A DNA stretch of 64,000 bases from Lacrimispora sp. BS-2 (GCF_040207125.1 NZ_CP157940.1:1426001-1490000), one strand, 5' to 3'. Shown: positions 1 to 9,166, counted from the stretch's first letter. Numbers and translations are program-made. The notes: generated by a model not told the origin, from the sequence alone.

Positions 1-1344
1 CTTTTTTTCAATCATGGCCTCCATGGCCGGTATGGCATCAAGCAGCTTTTTAATAAAATCCTCGGCTTCCTCATGGTCATAATTTCCCCGGACAAAGGCC
101 ATCCGGCAGCAAACCATATAAAGAGCCGCCAGCTGGACAGAATATGCTTTGGTGCTGGCGACCGCAATTTCCGGGCCTGCATGAGTGAAAAGAACGTAAT
201 CACTCTCTCTGGCAATGGTAGAACCTTTTACATTGACCACGGAGAGGGTAGCAGCGCCGCAGGCTTTTGCCAGCCGCAAGGCCGCCAGGGTATCAATGGT
301 CTCCCCTGACTGGGATATGATGATGACCAGGGTGTTACGATCAATGAGGGGATCCTCATAACGGAATTCAGAAGCAATGGAAACCGTAACAGGGATCCGA
401 AGGAGCGGCTCCATAAGAGCCCTTGCCACCATCCCTGCATGCATGGCAGTACCGCAGGCCACAATATGAACCTGGCTGCACTGTTCTAACACGGTATCCG
501 GTATGCCGTCATCGCCAAAGTCCGGAAGCCCCTTTACCAGGCGCGGTAATATGGTATTTTTAAGGGCATCCGGCTGTTCGTGGATTTCCTTCAGCATGAA
601 ATGGGGGAAACCATTCTTCATGGCTGCATCCATGTTCCAGTTTACCTCCATAAGCTCCGGAACTTCTTCCTCCTGCTTAAGATTGTAAAGATGTACCTTA
701 TAGGAGGTGAGTTTTACAATATGATCCTCCGGAACCACAAAATACTGCCTGGTATATGGAATGAGGGCAGTCAGGTCTGAAGCTACAAAAGAACCGGAAC
801 GGGTATAGGCCACTACCAAAGGGCTGACATTACGGATTGCATAAATTTCACCGGGATGATCCTCAAACATCACACAAAAGCTGTAGGAACCCTTTAAATA
901 GGCGGTAAATTTTGAAATAGCTTCCACAGGATCTCCCTGATAAATGCTTTCCAATACCCAGGCAGCCACCTCGCTGTCTGTTTCAGAGCGAAGCTTGCCC
1001 TCCAGATGAAAATCCAGGGTAAGCTGATGATAATTTTCTATAATGCCATTATGAACCAGGGTGATCCGTCCGGCCTGATGGGGATGGGTATTCTGGGTCG
1101 TCACACCTCCATGGGTCGCCCACCTGGTATGTCCAAGACCACAATGTGACACCTCTGTGATTCCTTTGCATTCTGCCTTTAAATTAGATACTTTTCCTGT
1201 ATGTCTGATCAGACGGGTATGGGAATTCTCCATAAAAAGAGCAATGCCTGCGCTGTCATATCCCCGGTATTCCAGCTGGGATAATCCCTCCAGTAATATT
1301 CTTTTAGAGTCCAATGGTCCTGTATATCCAATAATTCCGCACAT
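1..1344 (-). CDS. glmS: Glutamine--fructose-6-phosphate aminotransferase, C-terminus cut by window edge
   Basis: Makes glucosamine-6-phosphate from fructose-6-phosphate and glutamine, the first committed step to peptidoglycan amino sugars, in the cytoplasm. The 448 visible codons begin MCGIIGYTG, so Cys2 is the N-terminal nucleophile of the class II glutaminase domain (about residues 1-220). The first sugar-isomerase (SIS) domain follows, with the phosphosugar motif SQSGETIDT and an STKAYS segment. The family is about 610 residues, so roughly 160 C-terminal residues with the second SIS domain lie outside the window. An AAGGAG Shine-Dalgarno sits about 11 nt before the ATG. The long leader carries a glmS ribozyme and a strong promoter, so feedback by glucosamine-6-phosphate is expected. 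The identification is secure. Confidence 0.97.
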   Translation of the reverse strand, partial: MCGIIGYTGPLDSKRILLEGLSQLEYRGYDSAGIALFMENSHTRLIRHTGKVSNLKAECKGITEVSHCGLGHTRWATHGGVTTQNTHPHQAGRITLVHNGIIENYHQLTLDFHLEGKLRSETDSEVAAWVLESIYQGDPVEAISKFTAYLKGSYSFCVMFEDHPGEIYAIRNVSPLVVAYTRSGSFVASDLTALIPYTRQYFVVPEDHIVKLTSYKVHLYNLKQEEEVPELMEVNWNMDAAMKNGFPHFMLKEIHEQPDALKNTILPRLVKGLPDFGDDGIPDTVLEQCSQVHIVACGTAMHAGMVARALMEPLLRIPVTVSIASEFRYEDPLIDRNTLVIIISQSGETIDTLAALRLAKACGAATLSVVNVKGSTIARESDYVLFTHAGPEIAVASTKAYSVQLAALYMVCCRMAFVRGNYDHEEAEDFIKKLLDAIPAMEAMIEKK

Positions 1345-1459
1345 AATTTTGCAATCTCCTTAAATTTTCATTTTATATCTGCACTTATTCTTAAAAATGG
1401 CAAACAAAAAACAAGCTGTCTGGCTCCAAATTTTAAAAACGGCAGCTTTTATCACATTC

Positions 1460-1641
1460 TGTTATATCTCCGGTTCCAACGCGTTTGTTTTGCAGTTACC
1501 CGCATATTTCACGTAGGATACACGCCCGGAGGGGCATGGAAGGGCATCCGCCGAAAATTCGATAACCCTTCACCTCGTCAACCCTTGATACCATTTTCCT
1601 GGGAAAAATGTTCACGATCGTATCAACAGGTACATGGCGCT
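1460..1641 (-). ncRNA. glmS ribozyme (glucosamine-6-phosphate-activated self-cleaving leader RNA)
   Basis: Read on the minus strand, the leader contains the conserved core: AAGCGCC at the 5' end, then GACGAGGTGAAGGGTTATCG and TTTTCGGCGGATGCC, as in known glmS ribozymes. By family knowledge cleavage falls just before the G of GCGCC, here between positions 1641 and 1640, and uses glucosamine-6-phosphate as cofactor. The cut exposes a 5'-OH mRNA for degradation, shutting off glmS when its product is abundant. The 3' limit (P3/P4 region) is approximate. It lies 116 nt upstream of the glmS start, inside a 5' UTR of about 335 nt. Confidence 0.93.
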
Positions 1642-1685
1642 TAGCTTTGCTATTGTTATTTATGCCTCCTTCATAAATCTAGTTT

Positions 1686-1714
1686 ATTATAGCCTTTGAT
1701 CGTTTGTGCGTCAA
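1686..1714 (-). promoter_or_regulatory. Sigma-A promoter of glmS
   Basis: On the minus strand there is TTGACG (1709-1714), a 17-bp spacer and a perfect TATAAT (1686-1691). The predicted start near 1679 places the ribozyme cleavage site about 40 nt into the transcript. Confidence 0.85.
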
Positions 1715-1957
1715 TACCATGATTTACATTCATTTTACGAAAAGTACCTTTTTCATTTTACATCAATTCTATAAAATGAATTTATGATATGCAGAAAGGT
1801 TATGATTCCACACCTCAGTCCGCAGGAGCTCTTCTCAGCGTATTCCCTGAAGCAAGGCAGATCGTGGAAACAGAGTTCGAAAACATGAGCATCAATAAGT
1901 CCATTGAAGACTATAATCTTATTAACGGCTGGATTTATTTCGAAAGGATATTGACAG

Positions 1958-2716
1958 ATGAGAACAAAAGTTTGGGCTCACAGAGGCGCTTCCGCTTATG
2001 CGCCGGAAAATACGCTGGAGGCTTTTGAACTGGCCATCAGGCAGAAAGCAGACGGAATAGAACTGGACATACAAATGACAAAAGATGGGAAGCTGGCTGT
2101 CATACACGATGAGACCATTGACCGCACCTGCGACGGCACCGGTTATGTAAAAGACTTCACCATGGAAGAACTGAAAAGGTTTCATTGCAGCAAAATCCGG
2201 CCGGAATTTGGCAGCTCAGCCATTCCAGAACTGACAGAAGTATTGGAGCTTGTAAAGCCTTTTGATCTTACTGTTAATATCGAACTGAAAACAGGGAACT
2301 TCCGTTACAGAGGAATTGAGAAGGAAGTATTAAAGCAGGTTAAAAATGCCGGGTTAGAGGAACGGGTCATCTATTCCTCCTTCCATCCCCCCAGCATTGT
2401 GAAGGTAAAGAAACTAAATCCCAATGCATTAACCGGCCTTCTTATTTCAGACGGTTTTATTAACGTTACCGGATACGCAAAATTACTGGGGGCAGATGCA
2501 CTTCATCCGTCTCTCAACCTCCTCCGGTCTAAAAAACTGATCAAGAGCGCAAAAAAAAGAAAGCTTCTGCTCCATGTCTGGACCGTGGATGACAAAAACA
2601 TGATGAAATACCTTGCAGAGCAGGAGATTGATGCCATAATTACCAATTATCCTGATATTGCAAAAGAAATTATAGATAAGAAAGGAAGATCATATGATAC
2701 GATTAGTCGCATCTGA
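1958..2716 (+). CDS. Glycerophosphodiester phosphodiesterase family protein
   Basis: Predicted to hydrolyse glycerophosphodiesters to glycerol-3-phosphate and an alcohol (UgpQ/GlpQ-like). The 252-residue protein has the whole GDPD barrel signature: HRGASAYAPENT near residue 8 with catalytic His, then GIELDIQMTKDG carrying the metal-binding Glu/Asp pair, HDETIDRT, and NIELK further on. There is no signal peptide, so it is cytoplasmic. An AAAGGA Shine-Dalgarno precedes ATG 1958. It overlaps the next gene by 23 nt, so the two are co-transcribed. A reading frame of 79 codons overlapping its start is not convincing. It could supply glycerol-3-phosphate from lipid turnover. The family is certain; the exact substrate is not. 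Confidence 0.9.
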   Translation: MRTKVWAHRGASAYAPENTLEAFELAIRQKADGIELDIQMTKDGKLAVIHDETIDRTCDGTGYVKDFTMEELKRFHCSKIRPEFGSSAIPELTEVLELVKPFDLTVNIELKTGNFRYRGIEKEVLKQVKNAGLEERVIYSSFHPPSIVKVKKLNPNALTGLLISDGFINVTGYAKLLGADALHPSLNLLRSKKLIKSAKKRKLLLHVWTVDDKNMMKYLAEQEIDAIITNYPDIAKEIIDKKGRSYDTISRI

Positions 2717-3551
2717 CATGGATGGAACTCTTCTAAACCGGTATGGAAAGATTTCCGCCTTAAATATTGCCGCCATTGAGGCTCTCAGGCGGAAAAACAT
2801 CGGTTTTGTAGTCTGCACAGGCAGAAACTTTGAGGATGCTTTTTCCCCCTTAAAAGAAGCCGGAATTTCCTGTGATATCATTTGCATGAACGGCGCTGCC
2901 GTTTTTAACAGCTTTGGAATACAACTGAGAAAGCAGCCGCTGTTAAAAAAACAGGTAAACCGTATTCTCAACATTTGCCGCCCGTTTTCCGTTCTTTATG
3001 ACTTTATGACAGAAGAGGGAAGTTACACCACCTCCACCACGGAAGACTTTCGGAAAAGCTTTGAGGATAAGATTTTTCTTCCTATGGTTTCCGATGAGCA
3101 TACCTACGAGACCATTGCAGCGCGGTTTCGCTTTACAACAGAAGAAGTGCTTCTTAGATCCTCCTGGGAGATTTATAAAATGTCTGTTGTCCATGAAAAC
3201 CCGGAAGTCTTAAAGCAGATTCGCTGTGCTCTGGAAAAAGAAGAAGGAATTTCAATTGCTTCATCGGCCCCCTCCAATCTGGAACTGACTCACATAAGGG
3301 CGCAAAAGGGATCAGTCCTTATGGATTATGCGGCAAGCGCCAACATCCGTCCCAGGGAAATCCTTGCCATTGGAGACAGTGAAAACGACTTATCCATGCT
3401 CACCCTTCCGTTAGGGTATACCATTGCCATGGGCAATGCCTCGGAAATAATAAAACGCAGAGCACGCCTCATAACCAGAAATAACGATGAGGATGGAGTT
3501 GCTGCTGCCATTGATGCCTTAATTCTTTCTGATGCAGCCACAGTCTATTGA
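2694..3551 (+). CDS. Cof-type HAD-superfamily phosphatase
   Basis: A cytoplasmic 285-residue HAD IIB phosphatase of the Cof/YbjI type, a family acting on sugar phosphates and other small phosphorylated metabolites. Motif I is SDMDGTLLN near residue 8, with the nucleophile Asp and the acid/base Asp. Motif II lies in FVVCTGRN. Motif III/IV is the typical GDSENDLSML around residue 230. The length is normal for the family, including the C2 cap. The start overlaps the GDPD gene by 23 nt and has AAGGAAG upstream, which indicates translational coupling. The substrate cannot be read from the sequence. Confidence 0.9.
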   Translation: MIRLVASDMDGTLLNRYGKISALNIAAIEALRRKNIGFVVCTGRNFEDAFSPLKEAGISCDIICMNGAAVFNSFGIQLRKQPLLKKQVNRILNICRPFSVLYDFMTEEGSYTTSTTEDFRKSFEDKIFLPMVSDEHTYETIAARFRFTTEEVLLRSSWEIYKMSVVHENPEVLKQIRCALEKEEGISIASSAPSNLELTHIRAQKGSVLMDYAASANIRPREILAIGDSENDLSMLTLPLGYTIAMGNASEIIKRRARLITRNNDEDGVAAAIDALILSDAATVY

Positions 3552-3655
3552 CCCTTTCACCAATCTTAATAAACTATTAAATCTTTTTTTCTGTATTTTG
3601 GTCTCGGACTATGCTATAGTTCTATTCTAGAAAAAAATTACGGGAACGATAGCAG

Positions 3656-5230
3656 ATGAATTTGAAAAAAACGGTCAAAGTACAGATATCAGCCGCCATG
3701 TTTATGGCTCTTATGAGTGTGTGCCTTTGCACATATTCCCAATCTTATACTTCACCCTACGATAGACTTAATATCATACCGGCAGCAGAAACCACCTTTC
3801 TGGCAAAAGCCGAAGTAAAAGAGGAAATCCCCGAGGAAGCAGCAGAGGAACCTGCTCCTTTTGTTCCTTCCCTTTCCACATTTAATCTTGCATTTATTTA
3901 TGGAGAAGGCGACAGCCAGGAAAAAAGCCTGGGAGCAGAAGCAGCGGAAGCCCTTTCCCGCAAGGATTCGGATTGGCTGGCTTCCATTTACCAGCTGGCC
4001 AGTAAAAGCCCTGAACAGGCCGCATCAAGCCTTGGAATTCCAACAGCTCCATTAAAAGGGCTTTCCTTCAATAAGATTGATATTGCCTTTTATGATGAAA
4101 AAGGGAACATGATCTCCCCTCAGTCCAATATCCAGGAAATCATGGCAATGGCCAATACATATTTTTATTATAGTGCACCGGAGGATTACGATGCTTTTTT
4201 AAGTTATGCCCTTAAGCTGTGGGAAAGCTCTCACAGCTTCCAGTATTCCATCAGTGAGGTCTATGATTGCGGCGGTACCCTGGAAGGGAAAGCAGCCGTC
4301 CCCCAGCTGGAACGGACAGCCACACCGGCCCAGGCAGAAACGGCGGTTGTTCCGGAATCTTCTGCCGCCGGAGAAAGTGCCACAGGCAATGCGGAGGCTC
4401 TCCTTCCTTCAAAGGAAATCGGACCTGGTATCGCACTTAGGGAAGCCGCAGCGGCAGCAGCACAACCAGAAACGGAAGCTCCGGCAGAAACAGAAGCAGC
4501 TTTGCCTTCCGTCTGTCCCGGACACGTGGATCTTCACGTGAAAGCGGTGATTGCAGGACTTTCAGACCCAAAGAAGGGCTTATTTGCCCTTGATGCCGTT
4601 GGAAATGAGCCAAAAGAAGAGGGCCTCTGGCAGGGTTGGACGGAGGAGAACAAAACCTATGCCTCTGATCTGGCAAAACAGGACTGGTCAGAATGCTACG
4701 GCTTAACCCTTTCCCCTTCATTTATCACCAATCCCCTTTCCTATGAGGAAATTAACAATTATATGAGCCGCCTTCCTGAAAATCTTTCAGAAGACCGGAA
4801 AAAACTGATCCATTATGCCTTGTCCTCCGTAGGAAGAGTTCCTTACTACTGGGGCGGCAAGCCATCATCTGCAGGCTATGAAAAAAACAATTTCGGGTCC
4901 CTGGTATCACCGGATGAAAAAGGCCGTTCCATGAAGGGGCTGGACTGCTCCGGCTGGATCAGCTGGGTATACTGGTCCGCTCTCAGTAAGCGTTTGTCCT
5001 GTGAGAGTACAGGAGGTCTGATTTCCTGCGGAACCCCTATCCAGAAAAATGACTTACAGTCAGGCGATATTCTCTTAAAGACAGGAGATGACGCCCATGT
5101 GGTCATGTTTCTCTGTTGGGAGAGCAACGGAAATATGACGGTGATCCACGAATCCAGCGCATTGGTCAATAATGTAACGGTTACAACAATGGATGCAAAC
5201 TGGCCTTACTGCAGAAAGCTGATTGACTGA
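3656..5230 (+). CDS. Secreted NlpC/P60 (C40) family cell-wall peptidase
   Basis: A 524-residue exported protein. The N-terminus has basic residues then a hydrophobic stretch (about residues 10-27), a signal peptide. A long, Glu/Ala/Pro-rich low-complexity middle (about 225-285) probably spans the wall. The C-terminal domain is NlpC/P60: nucleophile Cys431 in GLDCSGW, preceded by VPYYWGGK, and His481 in DDAHVVMF. Such enzymes cut peptide stems of peptidoglycan. Here, unusually, large inserts separate the Cys and His blocks from the standard spacing. The middle contains an EIGPGI motif resembling motifs in the neighbouring LCP protein. It stands alone after the HAD gene with about 100 bp of upstream space and likely its own promoter. 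Confidence 0.85.
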   Translation: MNLKKTVKVQISAAMFMALMSVCLCTYSQSYTSPYDRLNIIPAAETTFLAKAEVKEEIPEEAAEEPAPFVPSLSTFNLAFIYGEGDSQEKSLGAEAAEALSRKDSDWLASIYQLASKSPEQAASSLGIPTAPLKGLSFNKIDIAFYDEKGNMISPQSNIQEIMAMANTYFYYSAPEDYDAFLSYALKLWESSHSFQYSISEVYDCGGTLEGKAAVPQLERTATPAQAETAVVPESSAAGESATGNAEALLPSKEIGPGIALREAAAAAAQPETEAPAETEAALPSVCPGHVDLHVKAVIAGLSDPKKGLFALDAVGNEPKEEGLWQGWTEENKTYASDLAKQDWSECYGLTLSPSFITNPLSYEEINNYMSRLPENLSEDRKKLIHYALSSVGRVPYYWGGKPSSAGYEKNNFGSLVSPDEKGRSMKGLDCSGWISWVYWSALSKRLSCESTGGLISCGTPIQKNDLQSGDILLKTGDDAHVVMFLCWESNGNMTVIHESSALVNNVTVTTMDANWPYCRKLID

Positions 5231-5326
5231 TAAAATTAAGAGAAAAGCAAGAAATTACAGCCTGGTTTCTGATAGAATAGATAGGATCTGCCAAAGAAAA
5301 TATTGGAAAGGATTGATTATTCGGTC

Positions 5327-6853
5327 ATGGATTATGAGGATGAATTAGACCGCATGCGGGCCCGCAAAAAGCGGGAGGGCAGCAGAAAAGCGGGGAGTGC
5401 TGACAGGGCGCGCCCGGCAGAAAAAAAGCACGGAGCGCATACGGCAAAAGGGGACAGGACTTATTATAGTACAGGTGATGGAAGGAATCCGCGTGTCCGT
5501 TATAACGGGCCGCAAAATAACGCCAACCGGAAGGCAAGTAAAAAGCGGAAGCGCAAACACAAGCAGAGAGTGGTACTTACGGAGCTTGTAATTTTAGCAC
5601 TGGTGCTGCTGGCCGGGTTTTTTATATTGAAACAGCGTACCCATCAGAAAGGATTTTGGACCATTGCTATTTTTGGCGTGGATGCGAGAGATGGCAGTCT
5701 GGAAAAGGGCTCCCTATCTGACGTGGAAATGATCTGCAACATTGATAAAGCTACCGGCGAAATAAAACTGGTATCTGTTTACAGGGATACATATTTAAAG
5801 ATCAACAGCAAAGGAACCTATCACAAGATTAACGAGGCTTATTTTAAAGGCGGCCATAAACAAGCAGTAGACGCATTAAATGAGAATCTGGATCTTAACA
5901 TAGATGATTACGCCACATTTAACTGGAAGGCCGTTGCTGATGCCATTAACATTTTAGGCGGGGTGGATCTGGAAATTACGGATTCAGAATTTGCCTACAT
6001 CAACGGTTTTATAACTGAGACCGTTAATTCCACCGGAATCGGTTCTTATCAGTTAAAAAAAGCCGGTATGAACCATTTGGATGGGGTACAAGCTGTGGCC
6101 TATGCCAGACTCCGTCTCATGGATACGGATTTTAACCGGACAGAGCGGCAGCGCAAGGTAATAAGTCTTGCAATGGAAAAAGCGAAAAAGGCTGATTTTA
6201 GTACACTAAGCACCCTGGTTTCTACCGTATTCCCACAGATATCCACCAGCATTGGCATGAATGATGTTCTGTCCATTGCCAAAGGAATCAATAAATACCA
6301 CATAGGAGAAACAGGCGGTTTCCCATTTTCACGTACTACCATGAAGATCGGAAGAATGGATTGTGTTATCCCCACTACATTGGAGAGCAACGTCATCCAG
6401 CTCCACCAGTTCCTTTATAATCAGGAGGATTATACTCCGTCTTCAACGGTAAAGAAGATCAGCGACAAGATCGCCCAGGAAAGCGGTCTTAAGGAGCCTG
6501 GAAAGAATGCTCCGGCCGGGGGAAGTTCAGGCGGTAAGAAAAAGGAAAGTTCTTCTTCAAAAAATACCGCTCCTGTACAAACGGAGGCTCCCACAGAGGA
6601 AAGCGTGAAAGAAACTACAGCAGAAAATACGAAAGAAACAGTTCCTGAAACAACAGAGCAGGAGAGTACAGTAGCTCCCACCAACGATGACGGAAGCCTG
6701 ATTGGACCTGGGGCTAATATAAAGGAAACCAAGGAAGAGAAGAAGCCGGAGAAAGAAACAGAAAAGGAAACAAAACCGGAAAAAGAAACCGTGGAAATTC
6801 CGGAAGTACAGGAAGGCCCTGGAGCCGGCGGAGAGATCGGTCCCGGAGCATAG
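5327..6853 (+). CDS. LytR-CpsA-Psr (LCP) family wall-polymer ligase
   Basis: LCP enzymes transfer undecaprenyl-linked anionic polymers (teichoic acid or capsule type) onto peptidoglycan on the outer face of the membrane. A basic cytoplasmic head (KKRKRKHKQR) precedes one membrane helix, VVLTELVILALVLLAGFF. The catalytic domain follows, with FGVDARDG, the Arg-rich VYRDTY, KINEAY, LGGVDLEI and ARLRLMDTDFNRTERQRKV, all LCP hallmarks. The last 110 or so residues are a Glu/Lys/Thr/Pro tail ending exactly in IGPGA. Start choice is uncertain: ATG 5327 or TTG 5303 in the same frame, neither with a well spaced Shine-Dalgarno (GGAAAGG lies 15 nt before the ATG). It is probably functionally linked to the preceding wall peptidase. 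Confidence 0.88.
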   Translation: MDYEDELDRMRARKKREGSRKAGSADRARPAEKKHGAHTAKGDRTYYSTGDGRNPRVRYNGPQNNANRKASKKRKRKHKQRVVLTELVILALVLLAGFFILKQRTHQKGFWTIAIFGVDARDGSLEKGSLSDVEMICNIDKATGEIKLVSVYRDTYLKINSKGTYHKINEAYFKGGHKQAVDALNENLDLNIDDYATFNWKAVADAINILGGVDLEITDSEFAYINGFITETVNSTGIGSYQLKKAGMNHLDGVQAVAYARLRLMDTDFNRTERQRKVISLAMEKAKKADFSTLSTLVSTVFPQISTSIGMNDVLSIAKGINKYHIGETGGFPFSRTTMKIGRMDCVIPTTLESNVIQLHQFLYNQEDYTPSSTVKKISDKIAQESGLKEPGKNAPAGGSSGGKKKESSSSKNTAPVQTEAPTEESVKETTAENTKETVPETTEQESTVAPTNDDGSLIGPGANIKETKEEKKPEKETEKETKPEKETVEIPEVQEGPGAGGEIGPGA

Positions 6854-6893
6854 GAAAAAAAGCTCATTGATGAAATAGCAATGATAACTTTCT

Positions 6894-6972
6894 AAAAAGC
6901 ATAGATTGAACACCAAACAAGAAACTAACAAAGTCAGCCATCTTGTCCAATGTTCAATCTATGCTTTTTTTC
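6894..6972. terminator. Bidirectional terminator, 18-bp stem
   Basis: A perfect 18-bp inverted repeat (AAAAAGCATAGATTGAAC at 6894-6911 and its complement at 6952-6969) flanks a 40-nt loop, with a T run on the right and an A run on the left. It lies between the convergent LCP and aminomutase genes and can serve both. Confidence 0.8.
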
Positions 6973-7017
6973 TATATAATTCCGCTCAGAATGACTGCCA
7001 GTGCGACGGGAATTTCA

Positions 7018-8280
7018 TCAGGATTCAAGATAACTCCTGATATCCTTTGTTTCATGATCTTCGTATTTAACGATATTTCCTTCCCAGGTTCTCAGCTGAA
7101 CATAGCCTGGCCCCCGGGATACAATGTAATTGGGGAAGATAGGAGTTTTCCCCAATCCCTTGGGAGCGTTTACTATAAATGTAGGAATGGCCATGCCTGA
7201 AGTATAGCCTCGTAAATATTCCATGATCTCTATACCGTCTTCAATGGATGTATTAAAATGAGCAGTTCCCTGAACATGTTTTGCATGAAAGATGTAATAA
7301 GGTCTTACTCTGCATTTGAGCAGCTCATGATTAAGTACCCGCATGATGTACTTATCATTATTAATTCCATTTAGCAGCACGGCCTGATTTCCCAGAACGA
7401 TCCCGGAATCAGCCAGTTTTTCACATGCCGCTTTTGACTCTTTCGTAATTTCTATGGGATGATTGAAATGAGTGTTTATATAAATCGGATGATATTTTTT
7501 CAGCATGGAGCATAATTGATCCGTTATCCTTTGAGGCATGGTTACCAGGCATCTGGTACCCAGGCGGATATAGTCAATATGGGGTATCTCTTTCAGCTGC
7601 TTTATCAGCCACTCAAGGTCCTCATCAGAAAGGCACAGGGCGTCCCCGCCAGTGATCAGCACATCCCTGATTTCTTCATTTTCCCTTATATAATCAATAG
7701 ACTCCTGGATCATATTACGGGATCTATGGACATCCTCTTCACCGATATTCCTTCTTCTCTGACAGTGCCTGCAATACATGGCACACTCATTGGTCACATT
7801 AATAATCAGCCGGTCCGGATACCGTCTTGTAATGCAGCCCGCCGGATTTGTAAATTCCTCACCCATAGGATCGAGATCCGTGCAGGAATCCTCCAATTCT
7901 TTATAGGTTGGAATTGATAATAACCGTATGGGATCATACCTGTCATCCGGATCTGCCAGACTTAAATAATAGGGAGAAACCGCCCACCTGAACTTCTTCT
8001 CAACCTTTTTAATGCGCATTTTTTCTGTTTCACTTAAGAAAACGATTTTACTTAAGGTCTCAACATCCGTTATCTTATGGGTTAACTGCCACTGATAATC
8101 ATTCCAGTTTTCTTCTGTGGCATCCAGTACCTCTAATATTTTGGCTTTCCTCTTAATGAATTCTTTCTCCAGGTCCATTCCCTTTGGAATCCCCTTGCGG
8201 GCTTCTAAAAAATCTTCAATTCTCCCCTTTAATTCCTCTGCTCTTTCAATTGATACCTGCCGCTTTTTGCTTTTTCCCAT
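7018..8280 (-). CDS. eam: Glutamate 2,3-aminomutase (radical SAM/PLP)
   Basis: Interconverts L-alpha-glutamate and L-beta-glutamate, the latter a compatible solute, using S-adenosylmethionine, a 4Fe-4S cluster and PLP. The 420-residue protein has the cluster motif Cys166-x3-Cys170-x2-Cys173 (CAMYCRHC) and a GGDAL motif. The PLP lysine is Lys378, in GLGKTP. What separates it from lysine 2,3-aminomutase is the pair that binds the substrate side chain. The two Asp of the lysine enzyme are replaced by Lys334 (FHAK) and Asn371 (IVNAP). This matches the Lys/Asn pair reported for the Clostridium difficile glutamate enzyme, with a two-residue shift in numbering. An AAGGAGAGG site precedes the ATG. 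It is monocistronic and faces the LCP gene. Confidence 0.88.
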   Translation of the reverse strand: MGKSKKRQVSIERAEELKGRIEDFLEARKGIPKGMDLEKEFIKRKAKILEVLDATEENWNDYQWQLTHKITDVETLSKIVFLSETEKMRIKKVEKKFRWAVSPYYLSLADPDDRYDPIRLLSIPTYKELEDSCTDLDPMGEEFTNPAGCITRRYPDRLIINVTNECAMYCRHCQRRRNIGEEDVHRSRNMIQESIDYIRENEEIRDVLITGGDALCLSDEDLEWLIKQLKEIPHIDYIRLGTRCLVTMPQRITDQLCSMLKKYHPIYINTHFNHPIEITKESKAACEKLADSGIVLGNQAVLLNGINNDKYIMRVLNHELLKCRVRPYYIFHAKHVQGTAHFNTSIEDGIEIMEYLRGYTSGMAIPTFIVNAPKGLGKTPIFPNYIVSRGPGYVQLRTWEGNIVKYEDHETKDIRSYLES

Positions 8281-8581
8281 TTAACCTCTCCTTACATATT
8301 TTATTCACTCCATAAAAAACAAACTTCTTATGGAGATTTTTGCAACGAAAAACGAAAGCTTCTCTACTTTTACGAAACTATCAGAAGTTTATTCAAATTT
8401 TATTTTAAAAGTTCTTACATGGGATGATTGGACAATACATCTTCCAAGGTCTTCCAACAAACCTGTGGTTTTATCCGCCAGGCAGCCTGCAACGGGCCTT
8501 GCTTGCTGGAAAATGAAACGTTACTGGTTATTTATAAATTCAAGATATGATGATGGATTATAATGTCAGATCAGATATCCA

Positions 8582-8618
8582 AAGCAACAACTCAATTATA
8601 CCAGTAAAGTTGTTGCTT
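8582..8618. repeat. Inverted repeat with 10-bp arms
   Basis: AAGCAACAAC at 8582-8591 and its complement at 8609-8618, with a 17-nt loop and no T run. It lies in the gap between the divergent eam and carbamoylase genes. The rest of 8281-8740 is AT-rich with no convincing gene; a 77-codon frame at 8330-8563 lacks a ribosome binding site and any family resemblance. Confidence 0.5.
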
Positions 8619-8749
8619 AGTCAACCGCATGAAAATAACAATTCTATAAAACTTAATCGTTATAATAATATCTCAGACTAAAATAATATTTAATGTTTTG
8701 AAAGAGAATGAAGCAAAAGATTACATTCCATATAGTTGCATAAAATCTA

Positions 8750-9166
8750 TGCTGACTTGAAAAAGTAAATTCCAGTGCAAGATTAAATTCTACCGCACCT
8801 TTATAATTCCTAGAATTTATCGAATTTGTTAGGAAAACTCAATTCACTATTTGGAACATATAGAGTGGTTTATTCTGAAAAAACTTTATATTGTGTCAAG
8901 CGTTTTTTATAGGCATTCTTGGCCTATGCAGAAGTAAATTCCATAGTAATGGAGCTTATTCTTTCTGTTTATGAGAAATGATACCGTAAGACCAGATATC
9001 CCCGTCAAGGGGGCAAGCCCTTGACAGGTAATCTGCCTTTCGGTACAGGGTGTTCAAGACAGAAATGGATAGCTATTCTTTCATATGAAAGATTAAATTC
9101 TACTTGTGCAAGACTAAATTCCAGTATGGATCAATAGAGTGGAATTTACTTTTTCAATTTAGGGCA
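8750..9166. mobile_element. Non-autonomous IS21-like element (MITE-type), 417 bp
   Basis: A perfect 18-bp inverted repeat, TTGAAAAAGTAAATTCCA (8757-8774) with its complement (9140-9157), lies close inside ends that start TG and finish CA. TAAAATCTA is directly repeated outside both ends (8741-8749 and 9167-9175), as left by a transposition event. Inside are several copies of AAG(N2)TAAATTC(C/T)A, at 8778, 8930, 9089 and 9109. Multiple terminal repeats of this kind are typical of IS21-family ends. A central imperfect hairpin (8982-9045) contains GTCAAGGG/CCCTTGAC. No transposase ORF is present, so it would depend on an IS elsewhere. The boundaries are ambiguous by a few bases because a 14-bp sequence is shared; the IS21 link is by resemblance only. 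Confidence 0.75.

Noticed and set aside
1789..2028. A 79-codon frame before and overlapping the GDPD start
   Set aside because: No Shine-Dalgarno at its ATG, it overlaps the secure GDPD start by 71 bp, and I could not match it to any family. It could be a relic.
4206..4541. A 111-codon frame inside the NlpC/P60 gene
   Set aside because: It is a +2-frame shadow of the Ala/Glu/Pro-rich region of the peptidase.
7018..8280. Lysine 2,3-aminomutase as the identity
   Set aside because: The two substrate-binding Asp residues are replaced by Lys334 and Asn371, the pattern of the glutamate enzyme.
8330..8563. A 77-codon plus-strand frame in the gap upstream of eam
   Set aside because: No ribosome binding site; composition without domain features.
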